A stretch of 11,442 bases of DNA from Bryobacterales bacterium (GTDB taxonomy: Bacteria; Acidobacteriota; Terriglobia; Bryobacterales; Bryobacteraceae), in assembly GCA_025462985.1 (NCBI GenBank), contig JAOAPP010000129.1:1-11442 (forward strand), given 5' to 3'. The position numbers and the translations under genes are program-made. The notes beneath the pieces are model-generated. The model saw nothing but the letters and a program-made list of their open reading frames with translations, ran no database searches and had not been told where the DNA came from. Of the stretch, positions 1-8,996 are shown piece by piece. Position 1 is the stretch's first letter; every line of letters begins with the position of its first letter.

Positions 1-248
1 GCCTCGGGTGAATGAAGTGCAACGTCAATGGCCCCGCGGAGATCGGCCTGCCCAACTCGCTTTACCACGTAGGTCTCGACGCCGAGCGCGCTGCACTCCC
101 CTGCATCGGAGCTCAGACGGGCGGAGCTAAGCATCATGATGGGAACTCTGGTCACCCGCGGCTCACGCTGCATCGCCCTGACGACAGCAAATCCATCCAC
201 TCCGGGCATATTTGCGTCCAGCAGGACAGCGGAATAGCACATACCTTT
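1..248 (-). pseudogene. Receiver-domain continuation of the hybrid kinase, beyond the in-frame stop
   Basis: Reading on in the same minus-strand frame after the TAA gives a good receiver-domain core. It starts KGMCYSAVLLDANMPGVDGF, with the phosphoacceptor Asp encoded at 216-218. Next come VVRAMQ, then VPIMMLSSA (the conserved Ser/Thr strand), then ETYVVKRVGQADL with the conserved Lys at 60-62, and the frame stays open to the window edge. No frameshift is needed, so one substitution (for example CAA to TAA) explains the break. The usual Pro after the conserved Lys is Arg here. An ATG at 240-242, directly after AAAGGT, could in principle restart translation and yield a separate receiver fragment, but the spacing is too tight for a good ribosome site. 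The gene may carry further receiver or Hpt domains outside the window. Whether this is a true pseudogene, a readthrough product or a sequence error cannot be told from the window. Confidence 0.75.
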
Positions 249-3032
249 TTACGCCGCCGCAGAGATTGCATCGAGCGCCGAGGCACCGGTCGGGGCGGTA
301 TCGGCATGCCAGCCCCAGTTTGCCATCATGCCCTGCAGGATTCTGCAATTCAACTCGTTATCGTCCGCCACCAAGATTCGAGGATACGAAGAGGCAGGCG
401 GGCGTTGCGGCGAGCGGCTCGGTGCGGCGTCGGGCACCACGGGGCAGGTTAAGGTGAAGCTGAATCTGCTTCCCTCACCGTCCGAACTCTCTACTGAAAC
501 GCGACCGTTCATTAGTTCAACCAAGCGGGATGAGATTGCGAGTCCGAGACCAGTACCCCCAAAGCGGCGGCTGCTGGAGCCGTCCGCCTGGACGAACGCT
601 TCGAAGATGCTGGCTTGTTTGTCCTTCGCGATTCCAATTCCGGTATCCCGCACCGAGAAAGTAACGTCCACTTCGGACTCGGCCCGCGGAACGCAGGTGG
701 CAGCCAAGACTACCTCGCCGCGTTCGGTGAACTTGAGCGCATTGCTCAAGAAGTTGAGCAGCACCTGGCAGACACGGTCCATGTCGATCACAACGCGCCG
801 GGGAACAGCGGCATCGATCTCACAAAGCAGTTCCAGGCCTTTCTGATGCGCTCCAACTGCAACGGCCTTTACCAATGACTCCAACGCTGGACGCAATTCG
901 GTTTCTGCCGGACAAATCGAGAGTTTTCCAGCCTCAATCTTTGAGAAATCGAGGATGTCGTTGATGACGTTCAGCAAGGAATTTGCCGAACTCTTTACGA
1001 GTAACAGATATTCGTGCTGCTCCCGCGTCAGGTCGGTTTGGAGGGCCAGTTCCGTCATGCCCAGGATTCCGTTCATGGGCGTCCGGATTTCATGACTCAT
1101 ATTGGCGAGAAACTCGCTCTTCGACTGACTGGCGACGTCGGCCGCCTTCTTAGCCGCCCTCAGATCCTCCTCGGCCTGCCGTCGCGCCGTGATGTCGCGG
1201 AAACTCCAGACTCGCCCCGCATTTCTCCCCTGCAGTTTTTGCGGCTCCGAGTGCCGCTCAAGGGTGCGGCCATCCTTGAGATCGACGATATCGTCGGTTT
1301 CAAGGTCTGAGTTCTGATAAAGGTATTCGACCTTGTCAAGAAATGCGCGCGGGTCAGTCACCTGATCCAAAACACGCTCAAGCGCGTCCTGGTCTCGACC
1401 GGATTTGAGCACAGAGTCCGGCAGCCTCCAGATGTCTTTAAACTTCTGGTTGCAGGTGATGATGTTGCCACTTGCGTCGACCACGAGGATTCCCTCTTCG
1501 GTTGATTCGAGCGTGGCTCGGAGCGCCTCGGTCTTCTCACCCACCCGACGGCGCAACACGGCTACCCAGGCCAGCGCGAGCGCGGTACCCACCACGAAGA
1601 CTCCACCCAGGAGGAGAGCACGGGAGAGACTCCACCATGACGGCTGCTCGAGGATGTGCAGATCGTTGGGCGACCGGAGTAACAGCCGAAAGCCGCTTAC
1701 CCGTTGAAGCGGATCGAGACTTTCGACGAAGATGCCGGCTACCCGAACGGTGCTGCCATCGAGGACAATGTCACCCAACCGCGATTTCGAGATGACCGAA
1801 AAGACCCGGTGATCCTGCTCCAGAACCAGCGTGTCCTCATTCGGCAAGGACGAGTGGCTTACGACGCGGCCCACCATGCTCACCAGCGTGGAATCGTTGC
1901 CACCAGCCAGTGCCTGTTTGATTCCGATCGGAACAGGACTGGCAAACGGCCCTGGCGCAATCCTGCGAACGGTTGCATCCTCCAGCCTCACATGGGTGTC
2001 GAACAGCCCTGGATATCCCAGTGCTTCGACCCGGTCGCCCGGTTTCACGGTCACAGCGTCTCGGGTGTCCACATAGATGCTTCCGGTCTGGTCTGCCAGG
2101 AACAAACCGCGATCGTTCGCGACCATGGTGACCGAACCGGCGATCTTTGCACGGAGACCCGCACTCATTTGGAAGCCAAAGCGCTGAACATTCTGGATGA
2201 GGATTGGCGGGGCGTCAGCCGGGACCAACGATGGGTTCTGCCGGACGGTGATTTCACGTATCGAGGGGACATACACCGTGACTCCGACCAACTGGTCCCT
2301 GGTCGAAAAACCAGCGCCGCAGACTCCCCTGACCCGCACCGGTTTGTCCAGGAGCTCGCTTGGAAGTTCAGAGCTCCAGGGCAATTGAATTTCGAGTTTT
2401 CCATCCGGCATAGCCAGACTCAGGCTCAGGATTTTGTCCTTTCGGACCTGGTCCGTGTATTCTTCCCTACGGATAACGCCTTCTACTTCGACCCAGCGCG
2501 AATCCTCAGTGGTGCTGGCCATCTGCGCGAACGTGACGCGTTTCGGCCAAGGCATCCGGGCATGGCCAACTACCGTCCACACTGGCTGCGCCACGTCGGG
2601 GGCGAAGTCAGTTTGTACAGTGCGGCCGCGCATCTCGATCAGATCGCCGACCGCCGGTTTGGGAAGCGTGGAATTCCAGTTGACCCAGATTCCGCCCGAC
2701 CAGTCCTGAATGAAGAAATTCGGACTGAACGGCTCGAAATAGGTGACCACAGCGTAGAGGTGAATCGGATATCCCAGATTCGCCTGCTGGGCGTTGAGTT
2801 GTCGGATTTGCGCGGCTGAGGTGAGCGTGGGCAGCGTCTGAGCCTGTAGGGCACTACCGCCCGTGATAGTAAGAAGCGCGAGAAAGAACAGTTTCAAGGA
2901 AGTTCTTTTGCCTGTGCGAACCGAGCTCGAGCTCGATGGAAAAGAGTTGAAAGCGGTCACCTTATAACGTTGTAGCAGCCGAGCCTCGAAATTCTCCCAC
3001 GTTAGCTTTGGGGAAGTTTCCCTGTGTCCCAC
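249..3032 (-). CDS. Hybrid sensor histidine kinase, receiver domain cut by an in-frame stop
   Basis: Membrane sensor kinase that should autophosphorylate on His and pass phosphate to its own receiver domain. Reading 927 residues: a signal-peptide-like hydrophobic stretch (about 46-65), a periplasmic region (about 70-460) of repeated OB-like beta units, one transmembrane helix (about 469-492), a PAS domain (about 505-615) leading into a coiled helix, HisKA with the H-box NMSHEIRTP (His647), and HATPase_c with the N-box around Asn764, DTGIGI (796-801) and [10 protein letters not shown] (825-834). A receiver domain begins at ILVADDNE (acidic pair Asp890/Asp891) and is cut by TAA at 249-251, before the phosphoacceptor Asp. 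The same frame stays coding downstream (see 1-248). The start is uncertain. The longest frame begins with GTG at 3032, overlapping the upstream channel gene by 31 nt and giving a very long N-terminal tail. GTG at 2960 or TTG at 2897 would suit the signal peptide better; none has a strong ribosome site. It follows the efflux genes with no visible terminator. Kinase identity is certain; the ligand is unknown. Confidence 0.9.
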   Translation of the reverse strand: MGHRETSPKLTWENFEARLLQRYKVTAFNSFPSSSSSVRTGKRTSLKLFFLALLTITGGSALQAQTLPTLTSAAQIRQLNAQQANLGYPIHLYAVVTYFEPFSPNFFIQDWSGGIWVNWNSTLPKPAVGDLIEMRGRTVQTDFAPDVAQPVWTVVGHARMPWPKRVTFAQMASTTEDSRWVEVEGVIRREEYTDQVRKDKILSLSLAMPDGKLEIQLPWSSELPSELLDKPVRVRGVCGAGFSTRDQLVGVTVYVPSIREITVRQNPSLVPADAPPILIQNVQRFGFQMSAGLRAKIAGSVTMVANDRGLFLADQTGSIYVDTRDAVTVKPGDRVEALGYPGLFDTHVRLEDATVRRIAPGPFASPVPIGIKQALAGGNDSTLVSMVGRVVSHSSLPNEDTLVLEQDHRVFSVISKSRLGDIVLDGSTVRVAGIFVESLDPLQRVSGFRLLLRSPNDLHILEQPSWWSLSRALLLGGVFVVGTALALAWVAVLRRRVGEKTEALRATLESTEEGILVVDASGNIITCNQKFKDIWRLPDSVLKSGRDQDALERVLDQVTDPRAFLDKVEYLYQNSDLETDDIVDLKDGRTLERHSEPQKLQGRNAGRVWSFRDITARRQAEEDLRAAKKAADVASQSKSEFLANMSHEIRTPMNGILGMTELALQTDLTREQHEYLLLVKSSANSLLNVINDILDFSKIEAGKLSICPAETELRPALESLVKAVAVGAHQKGLELLCEIDAAVPRRVVIDMDRVCQVLLNFLSNALKFTERGEVVLAATCVPRAESEVDVTFSVRDTGIGIAKDKQASIFEAFVQADGSSSRRFGGTGLGLAISSRLVELMNGRVSVESSDGEGSRFSFTLTCPVVPDAAPSRSPQRPPASSYPRILVADDNELNCRILQGMMANWGWHADTAPTGASALDAISAAA

Positions 3033-4432
3033 CCGCCACCGAGCGCGCGAATGAGTTGGACGCTGGCGCCCATCCGGCGACGAAGGATCAGGTTCTCGGC
3101 CTGCTCATTGTTCAACGCGATGGTCTGTGCCTGCACGACGTCCAGGAATGTGACCAGACCGCCTTTGTAGCGATTGGTCGTGAGAGCTACCGACTCCAGA
3201 GCGGCTTCGGTGGCCTCATGCTGCTTGGCCTGTTCCTGCTCCAGGATGCGCAGCGCAGCCAGATTGTCTTCAATTTCCTGGAAGGCGGTGAGAGCGGTCT
3301 GGCGGTAGCGAGCGACGGTGGAATCATAGCCCGCCTGGGCAGAGGTGACCTGGGAGCGCCTGCGGCCGGCATCGAAGATCGTCTCCACCATCTGCGGACC
3401 GACCGCCCAGAAGCGGCTCGGCCAGGTGAACCAGTTGACAATGCTTCCTGACTGCAATCCGCCTGTGGCGCTGATAACGAGATCGGGGAAGAAGGCCGAC
3501 CTGGCGATGCCGATCTGTTCGTTTGCCGAGGCCATCTGGCGTTCGGCGGCAGCGATATCGGGCCGGCGCTCGAGCAGTTGCGAAGGCACGCCGGTCGGCA
3601 CCGCCGGGGGTTGCTGGGTCAGAGGCTCCCTGGCCATTTCGAACTGTTCGGGATTACGGCCGGTGAGCACGGCAATTGCATGCACGTACTGGGCGCGCGC
3701 CACGCCGATGTCAATGTCCTGAGCTTCGGTCTGGTCGAGCTGCGTCTGCGCCTGTGCCACTTCCGCCTTGGAGGCGACACCACCGGCAAACCGGTTCCGG
3801 GTCAGCTGCAAGGCTTTTTGATAAGCGGTGACGTTGTCGTCGAGAATGACTTTTTGGGCGTCAAGTCCGCGGGCTTCGAAATAGTCGACGGCAAGCTCCG
3901 TTTGCAGTTCGAGGCGCACGTTTTCCATGTCGGCGGCCGAGGCCTGATATTGCTCTCGTGCGGCGGCGATGCTGCGCCGAATGCGACCCCACAGGTCAAC
4001 ATCGTAGGAGACGCTGATGGGGGTGTCGAAAATTGCGTATTGACGGCCCGGAAAGCCACTCGGATTATTGCCTGAGATGCGGTTCGAATTGATGGCCGGG
4101 CCGACGCTGACTGTGGGGTACAGGTTGGAGCGGTTGTACTGAATCTGGGCGCGCGCCTGAACAAAGTTGGCCTCGGAGATTTTGAGCGTCTGGTTTGCGG
4201 CCGCAACCTGCTGTTCGAGTGCGTTCAGGTCTGCATCGCCGTAAATCTCCCACCAATTACCGCGCATCTGGGCGTCCGACGGTTTTCCGGCGGTCCAGCC
4301 GTTCCCTTCAGGCGGCTGCTCGCTGAATGAGGGGGCGGCGGGGACGGTCGCTTTGCTGTACTTCGGGCCCACTGTGCAGGAGGCCAACAAGGTAGCCAGA
4401 CCGAGCACAGTCAGAACCACTTTCGGATTCAT
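3002..4432 (-). CDS. RND efflux outer-membrane lipoprotein channel, NodT/OprM family
   Basis: TolC-like outer-membrane exit duct of a tripartite efflux pump. I chose the ATG at 4432 (476 residues), although the frame is open upstream to 4513. It is preceded by AGGACAG and directly begins a lipoprotein signal, [19 protein letters not shown], with a lipobox ending at Cys19. The mature N-terminus [12 protein letters not shown] is the family signature. The rest shows two outer-membrane efflux (OEP) repeats, roughly residues 65-255 and 280-465. These are rich in Ala/Gln heptads typical of the periplasmic alpha-barrel; [18 protein letters not shown] marks the start of the second repeat. Length is normal for the family. 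It lies 28 nt after the adaptor gene and shares its transcript. The 3' end abuts or overlaps the kinase gene. Family call is firm; substrate is unknown. Confidence 0.93.
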   Translation of the reverse strand: MNPKVVLTVLGLATLLASCTVGPKYSKATVPAAPSFSEQPPEGNGWTAGKPSDAQMRGNWWEIYGDADLNALEQQVAAANQTLKISEANFVQARAQIQYNRSNLYPTVSVGPAINSNRISGNNPSGFPGRQYAIFDTPISVSYDVDLWGRIRRSIAAAREQYQASAADMENVRLELQTELAVDYFEARGLDAQKVILDDNVTAYQKALQLTRNRFAGGVASKAEVAQAQTQLDQTEAQDIDIGVARAQYVHAIAVLTGRNPEQFEMAREPLTQQPPAVPTGVPSQLLERRPDIAAAERQMASANEQIGIARSAFFPDLVISATGGLQSGSIVNWFTWPSRFWAVGPQMVETIFDAGRRRSQVTSAQAGYDSTVARYRQTALTAFQEIEDNLAALRILEQEQAKQHEATEAALESVALTTNRYKGGLVTFLDVVQAQTIALNNEQAENLILRRRMGASVQLIRALGGGWDTGKLPQS

Positions 4433-4460
4433 TCTGTCCTGTACCTTTTTCGAAATTTTC

Positions 4461-5699
4461 TTACTCAACGTTTTTCTTGGATGAGGAGATCTGGACCTGC
4501 TGGCCCGAGACAATGGAGTCGGGCGGGTTCACGATCACCTGGTCGTCTTTGCGGATGCCGGACAAGAGCTCGACGGTCTCGCCAAAATCGCGCCCCATGA
4601 CGACGTGCTCCAACTGCGTGCGGTCATTGTGGACGACCGCCACCTGCAGACCTTCGGCGCGGAACAGCAGGGCGCTGACCGGGACGGTCATGGCCTGGAC
4701 CTTGGAGGGCAGGTTGAGGTGAACAGAGACGTAGGATCCTGGCAGCAGTTCGCCGGTTGGGTTCTTCACATCGACTTCGACCAGCAAGGTGCGGGAGGCC
4801 TGGTCGATGGCTTTCGCATTGCGCACAACAACCCCGTGGAACGTTTTTTCAGGGAATGCGGCGAGGGTCAGATTGGCCGTGACGCCGGGCTGAGCCGCAA
4901 GCTGGTAGACCTCGGGAACAGCTACATAAACACGCAGCGTGGATGTGGACGAGAGGTGGAACAGCTCTTTGCCCGGTGTGTTCGTTCCCGCGTCGATCAG
5001 AGCGCCGACGTCGGTGTTCCTCTGGGTGATCACGCCTTCAAACGGGGCGTAGATTTTCTCGTATCCAACCAGTTGCTCCACCCTTCTCACGTTTGCCTGA
5101 GCGCTGCTGACGGTCGCCTTTTTGGCAGCGGCATCCTGTACCGCGTTATCCACTTCCTGTTTGGAGACAGAGTCCGTCTTATAAAGATCGCTGTAACGAT
5201 CGGCGGTGATCTGGGCCAGCTTTTGGTTAGCCTGCGCTGTATTCAGGTCCTCGCGGGACTGCTGAAGCTGCTGATCCGTTTCGGGACTTTCGATGATGGC
5301 GAGCAACTGGCCTGCTTTCACGTGAGCCCCGATGTCGACGTACCAGCCCTTCAGATAACCGCTGGAACGCGCCCAGATCGGGGTGTCGATGAAGGCCTGC
5401 ATGTTGCCCGGAATCACCACATCCTGAGCGCCGCCTTGGAGCGTGGGAGTCGCGACCGCTACGGTCGGAACCGAAAGTTGGGTGGTGCTGTGCCGCAGCT
5501 CCGTGTCGGCCTTGGCGCGAGAGGTGACGCCTTCATAGATGCCATAGGCGAGCAGAACGCCGCATGCGAGGAGAATCAGCAGCAGCGTTCGTGAGGAACG
5601 CGAGGGCGCCTGTTGCGGCGAAGAAGGCGCGCCAGTTGCGACTGTGGGAGCAGGTTCAGTTTGCAATTGTTGTTCAGTGGTCAACGGTGTCACTTCCAT
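4461..5699 (-). CDS. RND efflux periplasmic adaptor (membrane fusion protein)
   Basis: Membrane fusion protein (412 residues) that links the inner-membrane pump to the outer-membrane channel. Order: a Pro/Gln/Thr-rich cytoplasmic tail (1-37); a transmembrane anchor (about 38-55) rather than a lipobox; the first lipoyl half (about 98-137, with GYLKGWYVDIGAHVKAGQLL); an alpha-helical hairpin (about 142-210); the second lipoyl half with IYAPFEGVITQRNTDVGALI (216-235); then beta-barrel and membrane-proximal domains up to about 395. The C-terminus ends in a short charged tail. The start ATG lies 3 nt after the pump stop codon, and its GAGG ribosome site overlaps that TGA (around 5701-5705), which suggests translational coupling with the pump. 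HlyD/AcrA-type identity is clear; no substrate can be read from it. Confidence 0.95.
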   Translation of the reverse strand: MEVTPLTTEQQLQTEPAPTVATGAPSSPQQAPSRSSRTLLLILLACGVLLAYGIYEGVTSRAKADTELRHSTTQLSVPTVAVATPTLQGGAQDVVIPGNMQAFIDTPIWARSSGYLKGWYVDIGAHVKAGQLLAIIESPETDQQLQQSREDLNTAQANQKLAQITADRYSDLYKTDSVSKQEVDNAVQDAAAKKATVSSAQANVRRVEQLVGYEKIYAPFEGVITQRNTDVGALIDAGTNTPGKELFHLSSTSTLRVYVAVPEVYQLAAQPGVTANLTLAAFPEKTFHGVVVRNAKAIDQASRTLLVEVDVKNPTGELLPGSYVSVHLNLPSKVQAMTVPVSALLFRAEGLQVAVVHNDRTQLEHVVMGRDFGETVELLSGIRKDDQVIVNPPDSIVSGQQVQISSSKKNVE

Positions 5700-5702
5700 A
5701 CC

Positions 5703-8700
5703 TCAGGCATGCACAGTGTCATGAGTTGTCGGGTTGATTGTTGATCTTGTAGCCGTTCCTCTGGACCTGAATCCGTGGAGCAGGCTAAAGACAGCGGGGA
5801 CGAAAAAGAGCGTGGCGACAGTGGCGCACAACAGTCCACCGATCACGGCTCGTCCGAGCGGGGCGTTCTGTTCTCCACCCTCGCCTAGTCCCATGGCCAT
5901 CGGCACCATGCCGATAATCATCGCGAGAGCGGTCATCAAGACGGGCCTGAACCGCGTGGATCCGGACATGAGAGCAGCTTCGATGGCGTTCCCGTGCCGG
6001 GCCAGTTCGTCACGAGCGAAGCTCACCACGAGAATACTGTTGGCGGTGGCGACGCCCATGCACATGATGGCGCCCATGAGGGCCGGAACGCTGATGGTCG
6101 TATGCGTGAAGAACAGGAAAAGTACGATTCCGACCAGCGCGGCGGGAAGCGCAGTGATGATGATGAACGGGTCAAGCCAGGACTGGAAATTGACGACGAT
6201 CAGCAGGAACACAAGAACGATCGCTCCGGCGAGGCCTTCCAGCAGTCCGGTGAATGACTTTTCCATCGTGTCCACCTGGCCGCGGATAACAATTTCGGAA
6301 CCGCGCGCCAGATACTTGCGATTGGCGTTCACGATTTTGTCAACATCCGCGCCGACCGCGCCGAGGTCACGGTCCTGCACAGAGCCGTAGATATCGACGG
6401 TGCGGCGGATATTGTAGTGACTGACGACTGCAGGCTCGTTGGTGCGGTTTACCTCGGCCACATCGCTCAGGATTTCGGGCCCCTTTTGATTTGGCCCGCT
6501 GATCGGGATGTTGCGAAGGTCCTGCATGGATTGGATGCGATATTGCGGCGTCTGGGCGACGAGGTTATAGCTGACGCCGTTCACCGGGTTCAGCCAGAAT
6601 GTCGGCTGCGTCTGGAACGATCCGCTGAGAGAGGTGAGGAGGCTGCGCGCCAGATCGATTTGGGAGAACCCGCTTTGAGCGGCCTTGGTCCGATCCACTT
6701 CGAGATGCAGCTTGGGTTCGTCAAAGGTCTGGTGAACGTGGAGATCTACTGCACCGGCGACATTCTGCAACTGCGGCAAAATGCGGTCCGCGAAGGCGCG
6801 GCCGGTTTCAGCGTTATTGCCGACGATCTGAATATCGATCGGAGACGGCATTCCAAAGTTCAGGATCTGCGTGACGATGTCGGCGGGCAGCATATAGAAG
6901 GTGACGCCCGGGAATTCGCGCGGCAATGTGGTGCGGAGCCTTCTGACGTAGTCGGCGGTGGGCCGGTGCTTTTCAGCAAGACTCACGAGGATGTCTCCGT
7001 CACCGCTTCCAATTTGTCCGGAGTTGCTGTATGACAGGTTCAGCTGGCTATACGGAAGCCCGATGTTATCCAAAACGGTCTCTAGTTCGTCCGCCGGAAT
7101 TTGCTGCCGGATGGCGGTGTCCACCTGGTCGAACAGGCGCGCGACTTCTTCAATACGGGTTCCGGTTTTGGCTCGCACGTGCAGCTTGAACTGTCCGGTG
7201 TCGCTGGAGGGGAAGAAATCCCGGCCGAGGAAGGGGAGCAGCAGCATGCCGCTGAGACAGACGAATACGAACACTGGCACGAAGATCTTCCGGCGATAGA
7301 CCAGCGTTGTCAGGATGCCCTGATAGCCGGCGCGAACACGTTCGAATCCACGCTCGAAGGACCGCTGAAACAAGACCAGCGGATTGCGCGATTTGGACAG
7401 GTGACTCTTGGCGCGAAGCAGGTACATTGCGAGCGTAGGAACCAGCGTTCTGGAAAGAACGTAGGAGGCGATCATGGCGAAAATCACCGATTCGGCCAGC
7501 GGTACGAACAGGTATCGTGCGACCCCGGTCAGGAAGAACATCGGGAGGAAGACGATACAGATACAGAGCGTGGATACGAGGGCGGGGACCGAGATCTGCG
7601 CGGCGCCCTGATAGATGGCGTCGAGCAGTTCATGACCTTCCTCGAGGAAGCGTTCGATGTTCTCAATGGTGACGGTGGCGTCATCGACGAGAATGCCGAC
7701 CGCCAAGGCGAGTCCACCAAGCGTCATGATGTTGATGGTTTGTCCCAACGCGCTCAGAATAATGATGGACGTGAGGATCGACAGCGGGATGGAAATCGCG
7801 ATGATCAACGTGCTGCGCCAGCTTCCGAGGAAGATCAGGATCATGAGCCCGGTGAGGCAGGCTGCGATCACCGCTTCGCGGATCACGCCGCTGATGGCGG
7901 CGCGCACGAAGATCGACTGATCGGCGAGCGGCCGGATTCTCAGCGAAGGGGGCAGCGTGGCAAGGACGCGGGGCAGCAGCGTCTTTATTCCGGTTACGAC
8001 GTCCAGCGTGGAGGCGCTGCCGGCTTTCAGGATGCTGACAAGCACGCCGCGCTCTCCGTCGCGTCTGATGATATTGGTCTGCGGGGAGAAGCCGTTGCGG
8101 ACGTTGGCGATATCGCGAATATAAATTGGCGAGTTGCCGACCACCTTCACCGGGAAGTCATTGATCTCGGAAATCTTGCGGGGACTGTAGTTCATGTCCA
8201 CGTCGTATTCAAATTGCCCGATTTTGGCCGTGCCGGACGGCAGCAGCAGATTCTGGTTGCCAACGGCGGTCACGACATCGAATGGGGAAAGTCCTTTGGC
8301 CTGCAATTGGGCCGGATTGAGGTCGATCATGACCTGCCGCTGCTTTCCGCCATAGGGATACGGCACGACCGCACCCGGAACCGTGACCAACTGCGGCCGC
8401 AGGAAGTTCATGGCGATGTCGTTGAGATCCTGCTCCTGTAATCCCTGGCCGGATAGTGCGAGCTGAATAATGGGCACGCTGGAGGCGCTGTAGCTCAGAA
8501 TGATGGGGGGATTGATGCCGGCCGGCATCTGCCTCAGGATGGTCTGGGAAACGGCGGTCACCTGGGCGATGCCAGTGGTCGCATTGGCGTAAGGCTGGAG
8601 GAAGACCTTTACGACGGCTGTTCCGTTCAGGGTCGTGGACTCGATGTGCTCGATGTCGTTCACGGTGGTGGTGAGCACGCGCTCGTAAACGGAGGTGATT

Positions 8701-8885
8701 CGGCCTTCGAACTCCTGCGGGTTGAGGCCCGTGAAGGTCCAGATGATGGAAATGACCGGGATATTGATGTTGGGGAAAATGTCCGTCGGCGTGCGAACGA
8801 TCATGATCGGCGCGCCCAGCAGAATCAGCAGAGCCAGGACGATAAACGTATAGGGGCGGGTTAAAGCGGTTTTAACGATCCACAT
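5703..8885 (-). CDS. RND-family efflux pump, inner-membrane permease subunit
   Basis: Proton-driven inner-membrane transporter of the AcrB/HAE class (1060 residues, normal full length), assembling with the adaptor and channel encoded downstream. It begins MWIVKTALTRPYTFIVLALL, the usual first transmembrane helix. A large periplasmic loop follows with DIFPNINIPVISI (35-47). TM4 reads GGLALAVGILVDDATVTIEN, with the paired proton-relay acidic residues Asp401 and Asp402. A second periplasmic loop and TM7-12 complete the protein. In TM10 the segment GVATANSILVVSFARD has Ala where AcrB has its relay Lys940; I believe this is shared by a subgroup of RND pumps. The TM11 motif RPVLMTALAMIIGMVP is kept, with its Thr. 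The ATG at 8885 is the only sensible start, with a weak upstream site (GAGCG). It is the first gene of the leftward operon and diverges from a TetR regulator. Substrate (drug, solvent, metabolite) is not predictable. Confidence 0.95.
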   Translation of the reverse strand: MWIVKTALTRPYTFIVLALLILLGAPIMIVRTPTDIFPNINIPVISIIWTFTGLNPQEFEGRITSVYERVLTTTVNDIEHIESTTLNGTAVVKVFLQPYANATTGIAQVTAVSQTILRQMPAGINPPIILSYSASSVPIIQLALSGQGLQEQDLNDIAMNFLRPQLVTVPGAVVPYPYGGKQRQVMIDLNPAQLQAKGLSPFDVVTAVGNQNLLLPSGTAKIGQFEYDVDMNYSPRKISEINDFPVKVVGNSPIYIRDIANVRNGFSPQTNIIRRDGERGVLVSILKAGSASTLDVVTGIKTLLPRVLATLPPSLRIRPLADQSIFVRAAISGVIREAVIAACLTGLMILIFLGSWRSTLIIAISIPLSILTSIIILSALGQTINIMTLGGLALAVGILVDDATVTIENIERFLEEGHELLDAIYQGAAQISVPALVSTLCICIVFLPMFFLTGVARYLFVPLAESVIFAMIASYVLSRTLVPTLAMYLLRAKSHLSKSRNPLVLFQRSFERGFERVRAGYQGILTTLVYRRKIFVPVFVFVCLSGMLLLPFLGRDFFPSSDTGQFKLHVRAKTGTRIEEVARLFDQVDTAIRQQIPADELETVLDNIGLPYSQLNLSYSNSGQIGSGDGDILVSLAEKHRPTADYVRRLRTTLPREFPGVTFYMLPADIVTQILNFGMPSPIDIQIVGNNAETGRAFADRILPQLQNVAGAVDLHVHQTFDEPKLHLEVDRTKAAQSGFSQIDLARSLLTSLSGSFQTQPTFWLNPVNGVSYNLVAQTPQYRIQSMQDLRNIPISGPNQKGPEILSDVAEVNRTNEPAVVSHYNIRRTVDIYGSVQDRDLGAVGADVDKIVNANRKYLARGSEIVIRGQVDTMEKSFTGLLEGLAGAIVLVFLLIVVNFQSWLDPFIIITALPAALVGIVLFLFFTHTTISVPALMGAIMCMGVATANSILVVSFARDELARHGNAIEAALMSGSTRFRPVLMTALAMIIGMVPMAMGLGEGGEQNAPLGRAVIGGLLCATVATLFFVPAVFSLLHGFRSRGTATRSTINPTTHDTVHA

Positions 8886-8938
8886 TCGAGTACGCTCGCA
8901 CGAGAGAAAACGTGCTTACAAGGGGCAGATGATTTACG

Positions 8939-8965
8939 ATACTATCAAGTTTCGAAAACTTGCAA
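8939..8965 (-). promoter_or_regulatory. Candidate promoter of the efflux operon
   Basis: On the minus strand TTGCAA (8960-8965) resembles a -35 box and TAGTAT (8939-8944) a -10 box, with a 15-nt spacer that is shorter than the ideal 17. The 17-nt palindrome 8946-8962 fills the spacer, the usual place for a TetR-type operator. TTGCAA is self-complementary, so it could also serve a rightward promoter, but no convincing plus-strand -10 box was found at the right distance. The elements are weak matches and the call is tentative. Confidence 0.3.
8946..8962. promoter_or_regulatory. Palindrome, candidate operator for the TetR regulator
   Basis: CAAGTTT-CGA-AAACTTG is a perfect 7-bp inverted repeat with a 3-nt centre, lying mid-way in the divergent region between the pump and regulator genes. 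Length and symmetry fit a TetR-family dimer site. It overlaps the best candidate promoter of the efflux operon, so binding there would block pump expression. Its role is inferred from position and symmetry only. Confidence 0.55.
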
Positions 8966-8996
8966 CCATCTCCGATCCCTGCGCCATCAAACCTGT

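Noticed and set aside
240..251. Programmed frameshift or selenocysteine-type recoding at the TAA-AAA run
   Set aside because: The frame is unchanged across the stop, the codon is TAA rather than TGA or TAG, and no obvious recoding stem was seen next to it. Simple readthrough cannot be excluded but has no positive support.
163..348. Minus-strand 61-codon frame at the kinase 3' end, suggesting a frameshift
   Set aside because: The receiver-domain residues continue in the original kinase frame after the TAA, so this other frame is not the continuation and no frameshift is needed.
1704..2819. Plus-strand frame of 371 codons opposite the kinase sensor region
   Set aside because: Antisense to the kinase coding sequence, no recognisable domain, no ribosome site; a shadow frame.
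2921..2938. GAGCTC tandem repeat near the kinase start
   Set aside because: It is a Ser-codon run (about five Ser residues) in the poorly defined N-terminal tail; too short to be a meaningful repeat element.
4433..4513. Longer N-terminus for the outer-membrane channel protein
   Set aside because: It would place 27 basic/Ser-rich residues before a perfect lipoprotein signal peptide and overlap the adaptor gene; the ATG at 4432 has a good AGGA site.
4605..5594. Plus-strand frame of 329 codons opposite the adaptor gene
   Set aside because: Mirror of the adaptor coding sequence with no family features of its own.
7101..8441. Long plus-strand frame of 446 codons opposite the RND pump gene
   Set aside because: It is antisense to a clear full-length RND pump, its composition is low-complexity Asp/Gln/Arg/His, and it shows no recognisable domain; typical shadow of a GC-rich gene.
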